Notes: a model not told the origin generated them from the letters alone. Shown: positions 27,820 to 38,366, counted from the stretch's first letter. The stretch: DNA of 64,000 bases from Candidatus Trichorickettsia mobilis (GCF_034366785.1 NZ_CP112932.1:744001-808000), one strand, 5' to 3'. A program made the numbers and translations.

Positions 27820-28755
27820 ATGGAATTTACTGAGCAGTTTCTAGAAATGATGATTGCTGAGCGAGGGATTGCTAAAAATTCCGTGCTTGGATATAAACGT
27901 GATTTATTGGATTTTAATATTTTTCTAATTGATCAAAAATTATCTGCGCTAGATGTAAATACAGAGCACATTAATAGCTTTATTAAGTTTTTGGCGGCAA
28001 AAAATCTTCAAGCTCGATCGATCAATCGTAAATTATCTACTATAAAAACTTACTATGCTTTCTTAGTTAGCGAGAACTATACTACTCACAATCCTGTGCT
28101 GATAGTAGACTTACCAAAATATTCTTCTAAATTACCTTTAATATTGCAGGTCGCTGAAATCAAAGAGTTGCTGGATTGCTGTGATCTAGATAAAACTCCT
28201 GAAGGATTACGTCTAAAAGCAATGATTCATCTACTATATGCCAGTGGATTACGCGTATCCGAACTAGTAAGTTTAAAACTTTCAAATCTATTAAAAAGTA
28301 CCAATAAATCTGAAATCAAAAAAATATTTACTATTGATGGTAAAGGTAACAAAGAAAGGCATGTAGTAATTAACGATCAAGCAATCTCTAGCATTAGGGA
28401 ATATTTACTAGTACGTGACTTGTTTATTGCTCCACATAACCCCAAAAATATGCTATATCTATTTCCTTCAATAGCCGAGTCTGGATATATGACCAGACAA
28501 AATTTTGCTATTTTATTGAAACAATTGGCGATTAAAGCTGGTCTTGACCCAAATAATGTATCACCACACGTGTTGCGTCATAGTTTTGCCAGTCATTTGC
28601 TAGAAGGTGGAGCCGATCTTAGAGTAATTCAAGAATTACTTGGTCACGCCGATATTAGTACTACGCAAATTTATACACATTTGCAAACTAATTATCTTAA
28701 AAAGATCTTAAATGAATGTCATCCATTAAATCAAGCTATTAATGATTATGAATAA
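27820..28755 (+). CDS. xerD: Tyrosine recombinase XerD/XerC
   Basis: 311 aa from the ATG at 27820; a longer frame from 27742 would run through the tRNA and is rejected. N-terminal SAM-like DNA-binding domain (1-110) and a catalytic domain with the full tyrosine-recombinase set: Arg in [10 protein letters not shown], Lys in [25 protein letters not shown], and [15 protein letters not shown] with the nucleophilic Tyr. It resolves chromosome dimers at dif together with its partner. XerC and XerD are hard to tell apart by eye; the symbol is the likelier one. The stop overlaps the next gene. Confidence 0.88.
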   Translation: MEFTEQFLEMMIAERGIAKNSVLGYKRDLLDFNIFLIDQKLSALDVNTEHINSFIKFLAAKNLQARSINRKLSTIKTYYAFLVSENYTTHNPVLIVDLPKYSSKLPLILQVAEIKELLDCCDLDKTPEGLRLKAMIHLLYASGLRVSELVSLKLSNLLKSTNKSEIKKIFTIDGKGNKERHVVINDQAISSIREYLLVRDLFIAPHNPKNMLYLFPSIAESGYMTRQNFAILLKQLAIKAGLDPNNVSPHVLRHSFASHLLEGGADLRVIQELLGHADISTTQIYTHLQTNYLKKILNECHPLNQAINDYE

Positions 28756-30505
28756 TCCTCTTTCGATTTATCTTAAATCGGTCTTTTTTCGCTATAAAAT
28801 ATATTTCTGCTCATTATTTATGATTGCAATCATTGGCTCCATGTTCAATGTTGTAGTTGATTATCAAATAAAAGAAATCATTGATACTATTGCCTTGGAT
28901 CAAAATGCCAATGTTGAAGCTTTATTGTTGTTATTTGTTTTTTATAAATTTATGCATCATGGTCTATTTTTTATTAGGCGACTGCTGGACATGAAATTTA
29001 AGCCTATACTTCTTTCTGAGACTGTAACTGATATGTATACCAAGACTCTTGGGCATTCACTACATTGGTTTGATTCTCATCTATCCGGTGAAATCTCAAA
29101 TAAAATTTCGGACTTCCAAAGTAATGTACTTACTTTAATAACTCACTGCTTTAATGCCTTAAATAGCGTGGGTATTATTGTTATAGGTATATTATTTTTA
29201 TTCAATGTTAGTGCGTTACCAGCTGTAACAATTCTCGTATTTGTAATGATTTATACACCGGTAATAACGTTACTATTAAAAAAGCAAATGCAACTACAAG
29301 AACAATATGTGTCTGCTAGACAAGAGACTTTAGGGATTATTAATGATTCAATCACCAATATCTTTGGTATAAAAATTATTGGTAATATCAAGAGCGAGTT
29401 TAAACTCAAACTGACCCCTGCATTACTAAACTGGAGCGATTGGGAGAAAAAGACTCGTAAGTTTGACGCTTACTTTGTTGATAATGCTGATACTATTATG
29501 GTGCTCATCCAAAGCGCAACGCAAATTTATTTACTTAGCTATCTCTACAAAACTGATCAGATTACCGCTGGGGTTTTTGCTTTTGCAGCAATGATTATGC
29601 TTAAAGTACATTATACGCTTGATGAATTTTTAGAAAATTTATTATTCAATATTAATCCAGGAATTGCTTCAATCAAAGCATCCTTTGATTTTATTAATAC
29701 TAAACATGATACTCCAGATTCTCCAAACGCTAAGTTCTTAACTAATGTACGTGGTGATATTAAATTTAAAAATGTTAGTTTTGCTTATAGTGGTAGTCAA
29801 ACTAACGTGTTACATGATTTTAATTTGCATATAGAAGCTGGTCAAAGAATTGGTATTGTCGGAACTTCTGGTGCCGGCAAAACTACCTTAATCAAGTGCT
29901 TGCTAAGATATTTTGATGTACGTAGTGGCGAGATTTTGATTGATGAGCAAAATATAATCTCTGTAACTCAGGAATCTTTACGAGCAAATATATCAGTTAT
30001 CCCACAAGATATTACCATGTTTCACCGATCTATTTTAGAAAATCTACAACTTGCAAAATATGATGCCAGCTTTGATGAAATTGTCAGTGCCTGTAAAAAA
30101 GCCAGAGTACACCAAGATATTATGCATATGGTACATGACTATAATTCAATTGTTGGTGAACGCGGTGTTAAGGTTAGTGGTGGCCAACGGCAACGTATTG
30201 CAATAGCCAGAGCAATTCTCAAAAATGCTCCAATTCTGATTTTAGATGAAGCTACTTCTGCACTTGATACACCTACTGAGAAATTAATTCAGGAATCACT
30301 GAATGAAATGCTTGAAACCAATAACGCTACTACCATTGTCATTGCTCATCGCCTGTCAACCTTACTATATATGGATCGAATCTTAGTGCTTGAACAAGGC
30401 AAAATCATCGAGATGGGCACTCATCAAGAATTGTTGGCAAAGGCTGGTCTCTACAAGACTCTCTGGGATGCCCAAGTTGGCGGCTTCTTACCTGATAAAA
30501 AGTAA
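28742..30505 (+). CDS. ABC exporter, fused permease and ATPase (MsbA type)
   Basis: 587 aa. Six membrane segments in residues 15-320 precede an ATPase domain with Walker [10 protein letters not shown] (about 377), signature [15 protein letters not shown] (about 477) and Walker [13 protein letters not shown]. This is the half-transporter architecture of lipid, peptide and drug exporters that act as homodimers. The ATG at 28742 overlaps xerD by 14 bases; a second ATG at 28748 could also be used. Substrate unknown. Confidence 0.9.
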   Translation: MIMNNPLSIYLKSVFFRYKIYFCSLFMIAIIGSMFNVVVDYQIKEIIDTIALDQNANVEALLLLFVFYKFMHHGLFFIRRLLDMKFKPILLSETVTDMYTKTLGHSLHWFDSHLSGEISNKISDFQSNVLTLITHCFNALNSVGIIVIGILFLFNVSALPAVTILVFVMIYTPVITLLLKKQMQLQEQYVSARQETLGIINDSITNIFGIKIIGNIKSEFKLKLTPALLNWSDWEKKTRKFDAYFVDNADTIMVLIQSATQIYLLSYLYKTDQITAGVFAFAAMIMLKVHYTLDEFLENLLFNINPGIASIKASFDFINTKHDTPDSPNAKFLTNVRGDIKFKNVSFAYSGSQTNVLHDFNLHIEAGQRIGIVGTSGAGKTTLIKCLLRYFDVRSGEILIDEQNIISVTQESLRANISVIPQDITMFHRSILENLQLAKYDASFDEIVSACKKARVHQDIMHMVHDYNSIVGERGVKVSGGQRQRIAIARAILKNAPILILDEATSALDTPTEKLIQESLNEMLETNNATTIVIAHRLSTLLYMDRILVLEQGKIIEMGTHQELLAKAGLYKTLWDAQVGGFLPDKK

Positions 30506-30603
30506 AGAAGTATATGGCATAGAGTCTGTCACTGATTGGGCAAAGGGCATTCTCTAGCAATTGCAGACACTGCAATTGCTGCCAACAACATAATTAAATT
30601 ATG

Positions 30604-31929
30604 TTAAGTGCTTTTTTTGGCACTGGCATTCCAAGTCAAAGCAAAAAACATTCCGCCAAATATTGCTGAGAGAATAAAAAATAAAAAAACTCCATCCCAA
30701 CCTGAAGAGTCAACTATCCAACCCACGCATACTCCTGATAATGCCGAACCAAGGTAAGCAAATACGCTAGCCAAGCCATTAGCAGTACCAATAGCCTGTT
30801 TACTAGTAAAATCAGCAGAAGCAACCCCTATTAGCACTTGTGGTCCATATACAAAAAAACCAGCTAAAGTCATAGCACACATACTAAGTAATTCATAACC
30901 TGCTGGTATTTGCCAAAATAAAATCAGCATGATTGCCAATGCTATCATAAAAATTAACCCTACTGGTCCGCGTCTCCCTAAGAAAATTTTATCCGACATC
31001 CAACCTGCACAAAGACCGCCCAATAACCCTAAGATCTCGTATGCTGCTACTTGCCACCCCGCCTGAGACAAGCTCATACCTTTTAATTCGCGTAAAAACA
31101 TTGGTGCCCAAAATATAATACCTAAACGTACCACATATAAACACATATTTGCCATACAAACGTACCACATTAATCTATTTATAAATACCATTTCTAATAA
31201 TTGACGTGTGGTCAGCGCAAGCTGATTACCAAAAGGATTAATACTATCTTCTTTGTATTCTTCTACTACTGGTAAATCAACTTCATCCGGTGAGTTTCTT
31301 AATCGATCAAATAAAAAAATGGCGATTAATATACCTACTACTCCAGGGACGAAAAAAGCCATTTCCCAGCCATATTTATCCACTAAATATCCACACAAAA
31401 CCATAGTTATAGCACCACCAATCTGATGCGAGGTAGCTCCTATCGCCCACTTAGTGCCTAATTCTTTTGGCGCAAACCAGTGTGTTAACATCCGCGCTAT
31501 TGGCGGCCATCCCATAGATTGAAACCAATTATTTAAAATCCATAAAATTCCTAAACTTGTAATACTAGAAGCAAATCCCGAAAAAAAAGTTACTACTCCA
31601 ACTAAGCCAAGGCCACATGCCATAAATATACGGGCGTTGGATTTATCGCTAATAAATCCATTAACAAACTTTCCGACACCATATACTATCGAAGCAGCTG
31701 TTAATATCCATCCAAGCTGGGTTTTAGTAACATGGAAATGATCCATTAATACCGGCATGGCGATATTAAAGTTCTGACGACAAAAATAAAAAGTAGCATA
31801 GCCAATAATAATCGAATATAAAATTCGAATACGCCAACGATTATATCTCCTGGCATATATCGGTCTTTTCTTTATCGGTTCTATGGTAGAAGGTTGTATA
31901 GGTTGAAGAATAGAATTGGTATTCTGCAT
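30604..31929 (-). CDS. MFS organophosphate:phosphate antiporter (GlpT/UhpC-like)
   Basis: 441 aa with 12 membrane segments. FYFCRQNFNIAMPVL and YGVGKFVNGFISDKSNARIF match the OPA family, which takes up glycerol-3-phosphate or sugar phosphates in exchange for phosphate. Similarity is spread between GlpT, UhpT and UhpC, so the substrate is left open; glycerol-3-phosphate uptake is known for Rickettsia GlpT. It stands alone, convergent with the ABC exporter. Confidence 0.85.
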   Translation of the reverse strand: MQNTNSILQPIQPSTIEPIKKRPIYARRYNRWRIRILYSIIIGYATFYFCRQNFNIAMPVLMDHFHVTKTQLGWILTAASIVYGVGKFVNGFISDKSNARIFMACGLGLVGVVTFFSGFASSITSLGILWILNNWFQSMGWPPIARMLTHWFAPKELGTKWAIGATSHQIGGAITMVLCGYLVDKYGWEMAFFVPGVVGILIAIFLFDRLRNSPDEVDLPVVEEYKEDSINPFGNQLALTTRQLLEMVFINRLMWYVCMANMCLYVVRLGIIFWAPMFLRELKGMSLSQAGWQVAAYEILGLLGGLCAGWMSDKIFLGRRGPVGLIFMIALAIMLILFWQIPAGYELLSMCAMTLAGFFVYGPQVLIGVASADFTSKQAIGTANGLASVFAYLGSALSGVCVGWIVDSSGWDGVFLFFILSAIFGGMFFALTWNASAKKST

Positions 31930-32472
31930 AAGATTTTGCTAGGTTAAAATTATTGTGATAAATCGCCCAGATATACTAATGTTCAGTGCTTAAAAATTGA
32001 TAAACGAAGTTAAGAAGACTGATGATTAATAGTCCAACAAGTACATTACAAAAATAATAAATTAAAAGCTAGTTAAAATAATTAAACTTAATATTACAAA
32101 ATGTTTCAATCAAGAAGAAAGTCATTGCAGAGCTTTAATGAAGCAACTTTATATAGTTATTTGAGTTAAATTAGCATAATTTTATAGAAAATCATGCTGA
32201 ATTCATTTCACTTTAAGCTGTTCCAGAGCAATATTTTATATAATTATCAACAGATCCCGAACTTGTTTCTGGATCTTATGAAATCCTGACGAGATCCCGA
32301 AACAAGTTCGGGATGACGTTGTGTGTTCGGGATGACCTTCATGTTAACCCTATGTTGTATTTGTTGTATTTGAGATGACATCAGTTCAAGATGATATTAT
32401 GCTAATGCAACCTAAACAATTATAGTTTAATAAAAACAAGAAGCCAAAATCAACTCCTTTCAAGAGCTCCAT
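31930..32472. other. Spacer with repeats upstream of the glycosyltransferase
   Basis: 543 bp without a gene. It holds the hairpin at 32254-32314 and a TATAGTTATTTGAGT segment that recurs at about 27330. The CATGCTGAATTCATTTCA string recurs at about 41984. No promoter chosen; a purine-rich stretch is not clear before the ATG at 32473. Confidence 0.4.
32254..32314. repeat. REP-like hairpin
   Basis: ATCCCGAACTTGTTTC at 32254-32269 and GAAACAAGTTCGGGAT at 32299-32314 are perfect 16-bp inverted arms. The GATCCCGAAACAAGTTCGGGA motif type is commonly dispersed in Rickettsiales spacers. A third partial copy, TTCGGGATGACC, follows at about 32325. Confidence 0.75.
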
Positions 32473-33567
32473 ATGAAAATAATTAATGTTACTTTTACGA
32501 CTCGTATTGGAGGTTTGGAACAGGTATTCTTAGATTATAATGAATGTATAAAGTCCACAAATAATCAAATTATCTCCTTAGTACATAAGAAATCGCTATT
32601 AATACCATTAATTACTGCTCCTTATTATGCAGTAAATAATTTTTCAAAATACGATATCATAACACTGGTTAAGATATATACTATCATCAATAAGGAAAAT
32701 CCGGATTTAATAATCACTCATGGAAATCGAGCGCATTATATGTTGACCCAAGTTATTCGCCATAGATTATTAATTCATAATTTATTAAATAAACCTCTTG
32801 GCGCTAATAAAATTAAAGTAGACATTCCTATTATCGGTATATGTCATGATTACAGCTTTGCTCATATTATCCGTTGCAATTATATTATATCTGTTAGCAA
32901 TGATATGCGCCAACAGTTAATATCTAAAGGATATCCTGTAGATCAAATATTTCATATTCCTAATATGATAAAAATACCAGCTGACCTCACTTATTCTCCT
33001 CCGCAACCTAAAGCTATCCCAGTAATTGGTATACTCGCACGTTTAGAAAAAATAAAAGGAGTGGATATTTTTGTTAAAGCTTTAGCTTCATTAAAACAAC
33101 AAAATGTAGTTTTTAAGGCAAAAATTGCCGGAAATGGTGTCGAATATAATAATATAAAAAATTTGATATATAAATATAATTTACATAATGAAATTAAAAT
33201 GATAGGCTGGATAGATAATAAAAAAGATTTTTTCAATAGCATAGATATACTGTGTGTACCATCTCGGTACGAACCTTTCGGGTTAGTGATCTTGGAAAGT
33301 TTTTTACACTCAATTCCGGTAATTGTGAGTAATGTCCCTGGGCCTATGGAAATTGTACAACATGGCATAAATGGTCTGGTTTTTGAGTCTGAAAACCATG
33401 ATGATTTAAGCGATGCAATTAAACGCCTCATAGAGGAGCAAGAACTAGCAAAATATCTTACTTTATCAGCCTTTGAGCGAATAAAAACATATGATATGGT
33501 TGAGATTAGCTCAAGATTAGTCAAGTTTTTTCAAAATGTATGTTTAATTAATGCAGTAAATCAATGA
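32473..33567 (+). CDS. Family 4 glycosyltransferase
   Basis: 364 aa. GT-B fold: N-terminal acceptor domain (1-165) and C-terminal donor domain with VIGILARLEKIKGVDIFVKA (about 178), GNGVEYNNIKNL, and the E-x7-E signature region PSRYEPFGLVILES (about 260-273). It should transfer a nucleotide-activated sugar to a lipid or surface polysaccharide. The stop overlaps the next gene as ATGA. Confidence 0.87.
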   Translation: MKIINVTFTTRIGGLEQVFLDYNECIKSTNNQIISLVHKKSLLIPLITAPYYAVNNFSKYDIITLVKIYTIINKENPDLIITHGNRAHYMLTQVIRHRLLIHNLLNKPLGANKIKVDIPIIGICHDYSFAHIIRCNYIISVSNDMRQQLISKGYPVDQIFHIPNMIKIPADLTYSPPQPKAIPVIGILARLEKIKGVDIFVKALASLKQQNVVFKAKIAGNGVEYNNIKNLIYKYNLHNEIKMIGWIDNKKDFFNSIDILCVPSRYEPFGLVILESFLHSIPVIVSNVPGPMEIVQHGINGLVFESENHDDLSDAIKRLIEEQELAKYLTLSAFERIKTYDMVEISSRLVKFFQNVCLINAVNQ

Positions 33568-34400
33568 ATCATCTAATTGTTAGCATCACCTTCTTATTGT
33601 ATATTATATTAAACTATGCGCAAGCAGAAGTAATTCAGACCAGTAGTTTAATTCCTATCGAAACGGCAGTTAATAACTCCAATGAACATACTCTGTTAAT
33701 ATTTGATGTCCAAGAAGTGTTAATGGTTGCACAAGACCAAGTGCTAACTCCTGCTCATAAAGTTGAAAGAAAAAAAATTAAGCAACAACTCCTCTCTCAT
33801 CTACCTACAAAAGATACTGAAACTATCGAAAGTATCATCTTGATAGATTATAAGCCAGTCTTAGTTGACCCTAACATAGTAAATTTAATAGCTCTTGCAA
33901 AGTCAAAGCAAATCAAGACACTAGCTTTAACTAGTGGATATACCGGTAAATTTGGTAAAATTGATAATCGAGAAAACTTACGTATTGAAAAATTAAAAGC
34001 TTTAGGTATTGATTTTAGCTCTAGTTTTCCACAGATACCGACATTATCTTTTTCGTACTTACAAGACCTGCATCATACGAAATACACCCCAATGTTTAAA
34101 CAAGGTATAATTTTTACCTGTAGATTACCAAAAGGTGAAGTGCTGGAGGCATTTCTTATACATGTAAAATCTCCAGTAAAGAAAATTATCTTTGTTGACA
34201 ATAGGCTTAAAAACGTAATGTCTGTAGAATCATTCTGCAAAAGCAAAGGCATAGAGTTTCAAGGATTTGTGTATGAAGCCGTGAAAACAAGGCCTAAATC
34301 ACCATTAAATCAACAATTGGCCACTTATCAATTTAATACATTAGTAAAACAACAACATTGGTTGAGTGAACTAGAAATACAAGCACAGTTAAAGCAATAA
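33564..34400 (+). CDS. DUF2608 (HAD-like) exported protein
   Basis: 278 aa with a signal peptide (1-21, cleavage after AQA). The rest matches the DUF2608 group found in Rickettsia and Legionella, a HAD-like fold: motif I LLIFDVQEVL, motif II LALTSGYTGKFG, and the late acidic motif KKIIFVDNRLKNV. In classical HAD enzymes motif I is DxDx(T/V); here the second Asp is Gln (DVQEV), so phosphatase activity may be altered or lost. Translationally coupled to the glycosyltransferase (overlap ATGA). Confidence 0.78.
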   Translation: MNHLIVSITFLLYIILNYAQAEVIQTSSLIPIETAVNNSNEHTLLIFDVQEVLMVAQDQVLTPAHKVERKKIKQQLLSHLPTKDTETIESIILIDYKPVLVDPNIVNLIALAKSKQIKTLALTSGYTGKFGKIDNRENLRIEKLKALGIDFSSSFPQIPTLSFSYLQDLHHTKYTPMFKQGIIFTCRLPKGEVLEAFLIHVKSPVKKIIFVDNRLKNVMSVESFCKSKGIEFQGFVYEAVKTRPKSPLNQQLATYQFNTLVKQQHWLSELEIQAQLKQ

Positions 34401-34468
34401 AATACAAAATATTAGATTATTACAGCAACTACACTTTCTTGATTTTTGTTTAAATTTTCCGAGAGCGT

Positions 34469-34696
34469 GTATCTATTCACGTCCCTGGCGCAAACATTTA
34501 CCGTATCAGGTATACAGATGGTGAGTTTGACAACAAACTCTGCTTCCACGGTGTCATTCCCAGCAACGGCGATCTAGCGTACATCTAAGCATTTGAGGTT
34601 TTATTCCTAGATTCCCGCCGTTGCTGGGAATGACATCGAGTGCGTTATAGTGTATATATCATACATCTGCGGTTTGCCAGACCCCTGAATAGATAC
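34469..34696. repeat. Palindromic element with nested CATTCCCAGCAA stem
   Basis: 228 bp. Outer arms GTATCTATTCACG...GGCGCAAAC and GTTTGCCAGACCCCTGAATAGATAC pair imperfectly; an inner perfect 19-bp stem is GTCATTCCCAGCAACGGCG (34553-34571) with CGCCGTTGCTGGGAATGAC (34616-34634). It abuts the next palindrome. Confidence 0.75.
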
Positions 34697-34875
34697 GAGA
34701 ACGTTCGCAGAAACCTATACCGTCAAGTTAAGGAAAAAGAGACGATATGAACGTTATTGCTGAGCCATTTGAGTCGAAGCAATCCAGTAAAACATGTTGT
34801 TCATTTCCTGGATGGCTCGCATGCGCTCGCAATGACGGGTCTCTTATAAATTACCACACTTTTTTGAACATTCTC
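34697..34875. repeat. Palindromic element, GTTCGCAGAAA-end family
   Basis: Ends GAGAACGTTCGCAGAAAC and TTTGAACATTCTC are related to the ends of the element at 1-231. The interior has GTCAAGTTAAGG, GAGACGATATGAAC and CGCAATGACGG, shared with 38600-38791. Degenerate, about 179 bp. Confidence 0.6.
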
Positions 34876-34877
34876 AT

Positions 34878-35025
34878 TAGACCTCTCTCACAAACTCGCT
34901 GTTGATAGAGAAGTGGTAGGAGATTTAGGCGCACAGGACCGGAGTGTACTTGACGTACACGAGGATCCGAGCACAAAATCGACGCACCAATTTTCATCAA
35001 CAGTAGAGTTTGTAAGAGAGGTCTA
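34878..35025. repeat. Palindromic element, TAGACCTC family
   Basis: 148 bp. The left end TAGACCTCTCTCACAAACTC mirrors the right end with a few mismatches; the arms extend about 27 bp to CTGTTGAT. It ends three bases beyond the stop codon of the minus-strand adaptor gene (35029), so the hairpin may also serve as its transcript end. Confidence 0.85.
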
Positions 35026-35028
35026 TTC

Positions 35029-36027
35029 TTAATCCAATATTTTAACAGTTACACCATCTTGAACTTTAGTAAGTCCTTCAAGCACGATTTGATCACCCTC
35101 GTTTAAATTATCAGAAATTATTTCTATCAAATTATTAGTACGAGTACCAAGTTTAACATATACTTGTTTTATTAAATTATTATCACCAATTTGATAAACA
35201 AAATTACCATTTTCATTTTGTAGTACAGCAAGTGATGGTACTGCAAGCCCTTGATGTTTATTGATAGTTAATTCTGCTTGTACGTAGCTACCATGAGTAA
35301 ATTGCGGTTTATCATTAAGATTAACTTGTATTCTCACCGTACCATTCTCAGATAAATATTGTGAAATTGAGCTGACATTACTAGTAGCTACATTACCAAA
35401 GCTGTCAGTAATTTTCACTTCAGTATTAGTGTGTACTGCTTTACGCAAAGATTCTGGCAACTCTAATATAATAGTTTTGGCTTGGCCGGCTACTATGCTA
35501 AATAAATAATCCCCTATATTAACATGATCACCCATCCTTAACTTTGAAACACCAATTTCTCCATCAAACGGTGCTGTAATAACCATATTATTATATGTAT
35601 TTATAGCTTGTGCCAGCTCATACTTAGCTTGCTCAAGCGCAAGTTTTGATTTATCCAGCGTGTCAAAACTAATCACTTTTTTGGTAAATAAAGCCTGATC
35701 ACGTATGTATGATACATTTGCTAGGTGCAAGGCCGCTTGAGCCTTACTACGAATAGTTTCAGCAAGCGCACGATCAATGCCTATAATTAAATCGCCTTTT
35801 GCAATTTTCTGCCCCTGTTGTTGTGAAATAAAGTCAACAATCCCTGCAACATTAGCATAATAATCATGATTTTTATCGTTACGAAGAAGACCAGCAACAT
35901 TGAACTTATCAAATAACTCTACTGAACACACCATTACTGGCTTAATAAATATTGGTTTTTGCCAGGCTGCATTAATGTTTATTGAAAAAAGCATCATAAT
36001 AAGAGCTAAGATTAGTTTATGCAACAT
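35029..36027 (-). CDS. RND efflux periplasmic adaptor (HlyD/AcrA family)
   Basis: 332 aa from the ATG at 36025-36027; an upstream in-frame TTG at 36043-36045 is possible but the ATG directly begins a good signal peptide (LHKLILALIMMLFSININA). The mature protein has the barrel-sandwich lipoyl halves GIVDFISQQQGQKIAKGDLI and MVITAPFDGEIGVSKLRMG around a short hairpin, then beta-barrel and membrane-proximal domains. It would connect an RND pump to the outer-membrane channel; the AcrB-like gene is 18 kb away on the other strand, so pairing is an inference. Confidence 0.85.
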   Translation of the reverse strand: MLHKLILALIMMLFSININAAWQKPIFIKPVMVCSVELFDKFNVAGLLRNDKNHDYYANVAGIVDFISQQQGQKIAKGDLIIGIDRALAETIRSKAQAALHLANVSYIRDQALFTKKVISFDTLDKSKLALEQAKYELAQAINTYNNMVITAPFDGEIGVSKLRMGDHVNIGDYLFSIVAGQAKTIILELPESLRKAVHTNTEVKITDSFGNVATSNVSSISQYLSENGTVRIQVNLNDKPQFTHGSYVQAELTINKHQGLAVPSLAVLQNENGNFVYQIGDNNLIKQVYVKLGTRTNNLIEIISDNLNEGDQIVLEGLTKVQDGVTVKILD

Positions 36028-36315
36028 GTGGATTATTCTTGACAAACTGATTAATAAAATTATTTAACTTGCTGAAATATACGAAAAACTAGCATTATAG
36101 TCATCAAGTTTTTAAATAAAATTTGATAGGTCAAGGTTATGCCGTATTCATCGAATATCAGTTGATTTATTGTTGCTAAAAGACCACTTTAACGTCTGTT
36201 TTATCATTAATTTTTTTTCTAACCTATGCAGTTTCGGTTTATATCTTGATTGCTTATGCCTCGCATAATAAAATAGTTTTTGCATTATTAATCAATCCTT
36301 CTATGAGGTTTAAGT

Positions 36316-36684
36316 ATGAATTTTTTAAATTTTCGCTTGGAACTAGATCGTGATCTAGTGTGGCATCTGTTTTTGGCGCTTTGTACAATCAGTTTGGTGT
36401 TAATGATGACCGATGTAGCATTAGCAAGCGCCAGTACATCTTTGGATCCGAATGACGTAGTAGGTGCAACATTATGTCGTTTGGTCAAAAATTTATCAGG
36501 TGGTATCGCACGTGGTATTGCAACTCTAGCTATTTTTGCCGTTGGTGTTGGCTTATTCCTTGGTAAGCTAAACTGGGGTATAGCTGCTGCTACTGCTGCT
36601 GGTGTTGGTATAATATTTAGTGCACCTAAATTAGTAGGTTTCTTATCTGGTGATGGTAATTTAGCTACCTGTCCAGTATCTTAA
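36316..36684 (+). CDS. virB2: VirB2/TrbC-family type IV secretion pilin
   Basis: 122 aa. A leader with a hydrophobic segment ends near ALASAS (about 34-38), followed by the pilin core: CRLVKNLSGGIARGIATLAIFAVGVGLF and GIAAATAAGVGIIFSAPKLVGFL give two membrane helices. This is the layout of VirB2 major pilins; Rickettsiales carry several virB2 copies in the reduced rvh system. No other vir gene is nearby. A GAGG box lies 9 bases before the ATG. The preceding 270 bp spacer would hold its promoter. Confidence 0.85.
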   Translation: MNFLNFRLELDRDLVWHLFLALCTISLVLMMTDVALASASTSLDPNDVVGATLCRLVKNLSGGIARGIATLAIFAVGVGLFLGKLNWGIAAATAAGVGIIFSAPKLVGFLSGDGNLATCPVS

Positions 36685-36716
36685 CCATTTGTGGAGTATA
36701 ACTAGAGTTAGTTAAG

Positions 36717-36901
36717 TGGTACATACGCGTCAAGTTAAAGAAAATTGATGCTCAGTCGTCATTGCGAGGCTACGTTAGTTAATTGGCCGAAGCAATTCAG
36801 TAAACATGCCTTCACATTTCTTGGATTGCTTCGACTTTCTCAACGAGACGGTTTATTTATATCGTCTCTTTGCTCCTTAGCTTGCGCGTGCACTACCTAA
36901 C
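36717..36901. repeat. Degenerate palindrome, CGTCATTGC family
   Basis: Contains CGCGTCAAGTTAAAG, CGTCATTGCGAGGC, GCCGAAGCAATTCAG, GGATTGCTTCGACT and ATCGTCTCTTTGCTC, in the order seen in the copies at 1-231 and 38600-38791. Outer arms GGTACATACGCGTCAAG and TTGCGCGTGCACTACC pair poorly, so this copy is old. Confidence 0.55.
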
Positions 36902-36911
36902 CTACCGACAC

Positions 36912-37073
36912 TATGGCATTGTTAACAAAGCGTTGATAATGAGGCGATTTATAGGCATTTTCCCCTACAAAACTGCAATGTATTTAATATACATGAGGAT
37001 TCGAGGACCAGAAAATAACGTATAAATCGCCTCATTATCAACGCTTTAGTTAGCTTTAGTTAACAGTGCCATA
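36912..37073. repeat. Palindromic element with 27-bp perfect arms
   Basis: 162 bp. Outer arms TATGGCATTGTTAAC and GTTAACAGTGCCATA (one mismatch) enclose inner arms 36927-36953 and 37021-37047, identical over 27 bp in inverted orientation. A 12-bp insert separates inner and outer arms on the right side. Confidence 0.8.
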
Positions 37074-37090
37074 ACAATCAGGATAGGTTT

Positions 37091-37104
37091 ATGTAAGAGG
37101 TCTA
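37091..37104 (+). promoter_or_regulatory. Palindrome-end relic acting as probable nuoF ribosome-binding site
   Basis: ATGTAAGAGGTCTA is the right terminus of a TAGACCTC-family element (compare TGTAAGAGAGGTCTA at 35011-35025). Its AGAGG lies six bases before the nuoF ATG, the right distance for a Shine-Dalgarno sequence. The left end is missing. Confidence 0.5.
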
Positions 37105-37106
37105 TT

Positions 37107-38366
37107 ATGTTATCTACGTCTGATCAAATCTTTTCAAATCTTTATGGCCAAGAAGGAGCTGACTTGAGTAGCTCAAGAAAACGTTCCGATTGGGATAATA
37201 CCAAAAACCTACTTGACCAAGGCAGAGATTGGATTATCGCTGAAGTAAAAAAATCTGGGTTACGCGGCCGTGGAGGCGCTGGTTTTTCTACCGGTGTGAA
37301 ATGGTCTTTTATGCCTAAAAACAGTTTAATGCCCAGTTATCTAGTGGTAAATGCCGATGAATCTGAACCAGGCACCTGTAAAGATCGCGATATTTTAAGA
37401 TTTGAACCACATAAGCTAATAGAAGGTTGTTTGCTTGGTAGCTACGCCATTGGAGCGCAAGCTTGTTATATTTATATACGTGGTGAATTCTATAATGAAG
37501 CGCTGAGTGTCCAAAAAGCGATAGACGAAGCCTATAGCGCTGGACTGATAGGTAAGAATGCGTGCGGTTCAGATAATAATATTGATATTTATTTACATCG
37601 TGGAGCTGGAGCTTACATTTGTGGTGAAGAAACAGCGTTACTGGAAAGCCTGGAAGGGAAGAAAGGTATGCCTAGATTAAAGCCACCATTTCCAGCTGGA
37701 GTTGGTCTCTATGGATGTCCTACTACTATTAACAACGTTGAATCAATAGCCGTAGTACCTACCATCTTAAGAAGAGGAGCTGATTGGTTTGGGTCGATTG
37801 GTAAGCCGAACAATACCGGTACAAAAATTTTTTGTATATCTGGTCATGTCAATACTCCGTGTAATGTAGAAGAAGCGATGGGTATTCCATTGCAAGAATT
37901 GATAGAAAAGCATGCTGGTGGTGTGCGTGGTGGTTGGAAGAATCTCAAAGCTGTTATTCCCGGGGGATCTTCGGTACCTATGTTACCAAAGTCCATTTGT
38001 GAAACTGTGACTATGGATTTTGATTCTTTACGAGCAGCAGGTTCGGGTCTTGGTACCGCAGGAGTGATCGTTATGGATCAATCTACAGATATTATCTATG
38101 CTATTGCCAGACTTAGTAAATTTTACATGCATGAATCTTGTGGGCAATGCACTCCCTGCCGAGAAGGTACAGGGTGGATGTGGCGAATGATGATGCGATT
38201 AGTGCAAGGAAATGCAGAAATAAAAGATATTGATCAATTGTTAGATGTTAGTCAACAAATAGAAGGACATACTATCTGCGCCTTAGGAGATGCAGCTGCT
38301 TGGCCAATTCAAGGTTTAATCAGGCATTTTCGTGGTGAAATTGAGGAACGTATAAAAACTAGCTAG
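37107..38366 (+). CDS. nuoF: NADH-quinone oxidoreductase subunit F
   Basis: 419 aa, normal length. It carries the NADH and FMN-binding segments [20 protein letters not shown] (about 50-69) and [16 protein letters not shown] (about 168), and the [4Fe-4S] ligands in [15 protein letters not shown] (about 346) with the last Cys in HTICALGDA. NuoF oxidises NADH and passes electrons into complex I. nuoE and nuoG are not adjacent; separation of nuoF from the rest is compatible with a rickettsial genome. The start codon is two bases after a palindrome end. Confidence 0.96.
   Translation: MLSTSDQIFSNLYGQEGADLSSSRKRSDWDNTKNLLDQGRDWIIAEVKKSGLRGRGGAGFSTGVKWSFMPKNSLMPSYLVVNADESEPGTCKDRDILRFEPHKLIEGCLLGSYAIGAQACYIYIRGEFYNEALSVQKAIDEAYSAGLIGKNACGSDNNIDIYLHRGAGAYICGEETALLESLEGKKGMPRLKPPFPAGVGLYGCPTTINNVESIAVVPTILRRGADWFGSIGKPNNTGTKIFCISGHVNTPCNVEEAMGIPLQELIEKHAGGVRGGWKNLKAVIPGGSSVPMLPKSICETVTMDFDSLRAAGSGLGTAGVIVMDQSTDIIYAIARLSKFYMHESCGQCTPCREGTGWMWRMMMRLVQGNAEIKDIDQLLDVSQQIEGHTICALGDAAAWPIQGLIRHFRGEIEERIKTS

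Noticed and set aside
36316-36684. Complete type IV secretion locus near virB2
   Set aside because: No other vir/rvh gene lies in the flanks; only the pilin is present.
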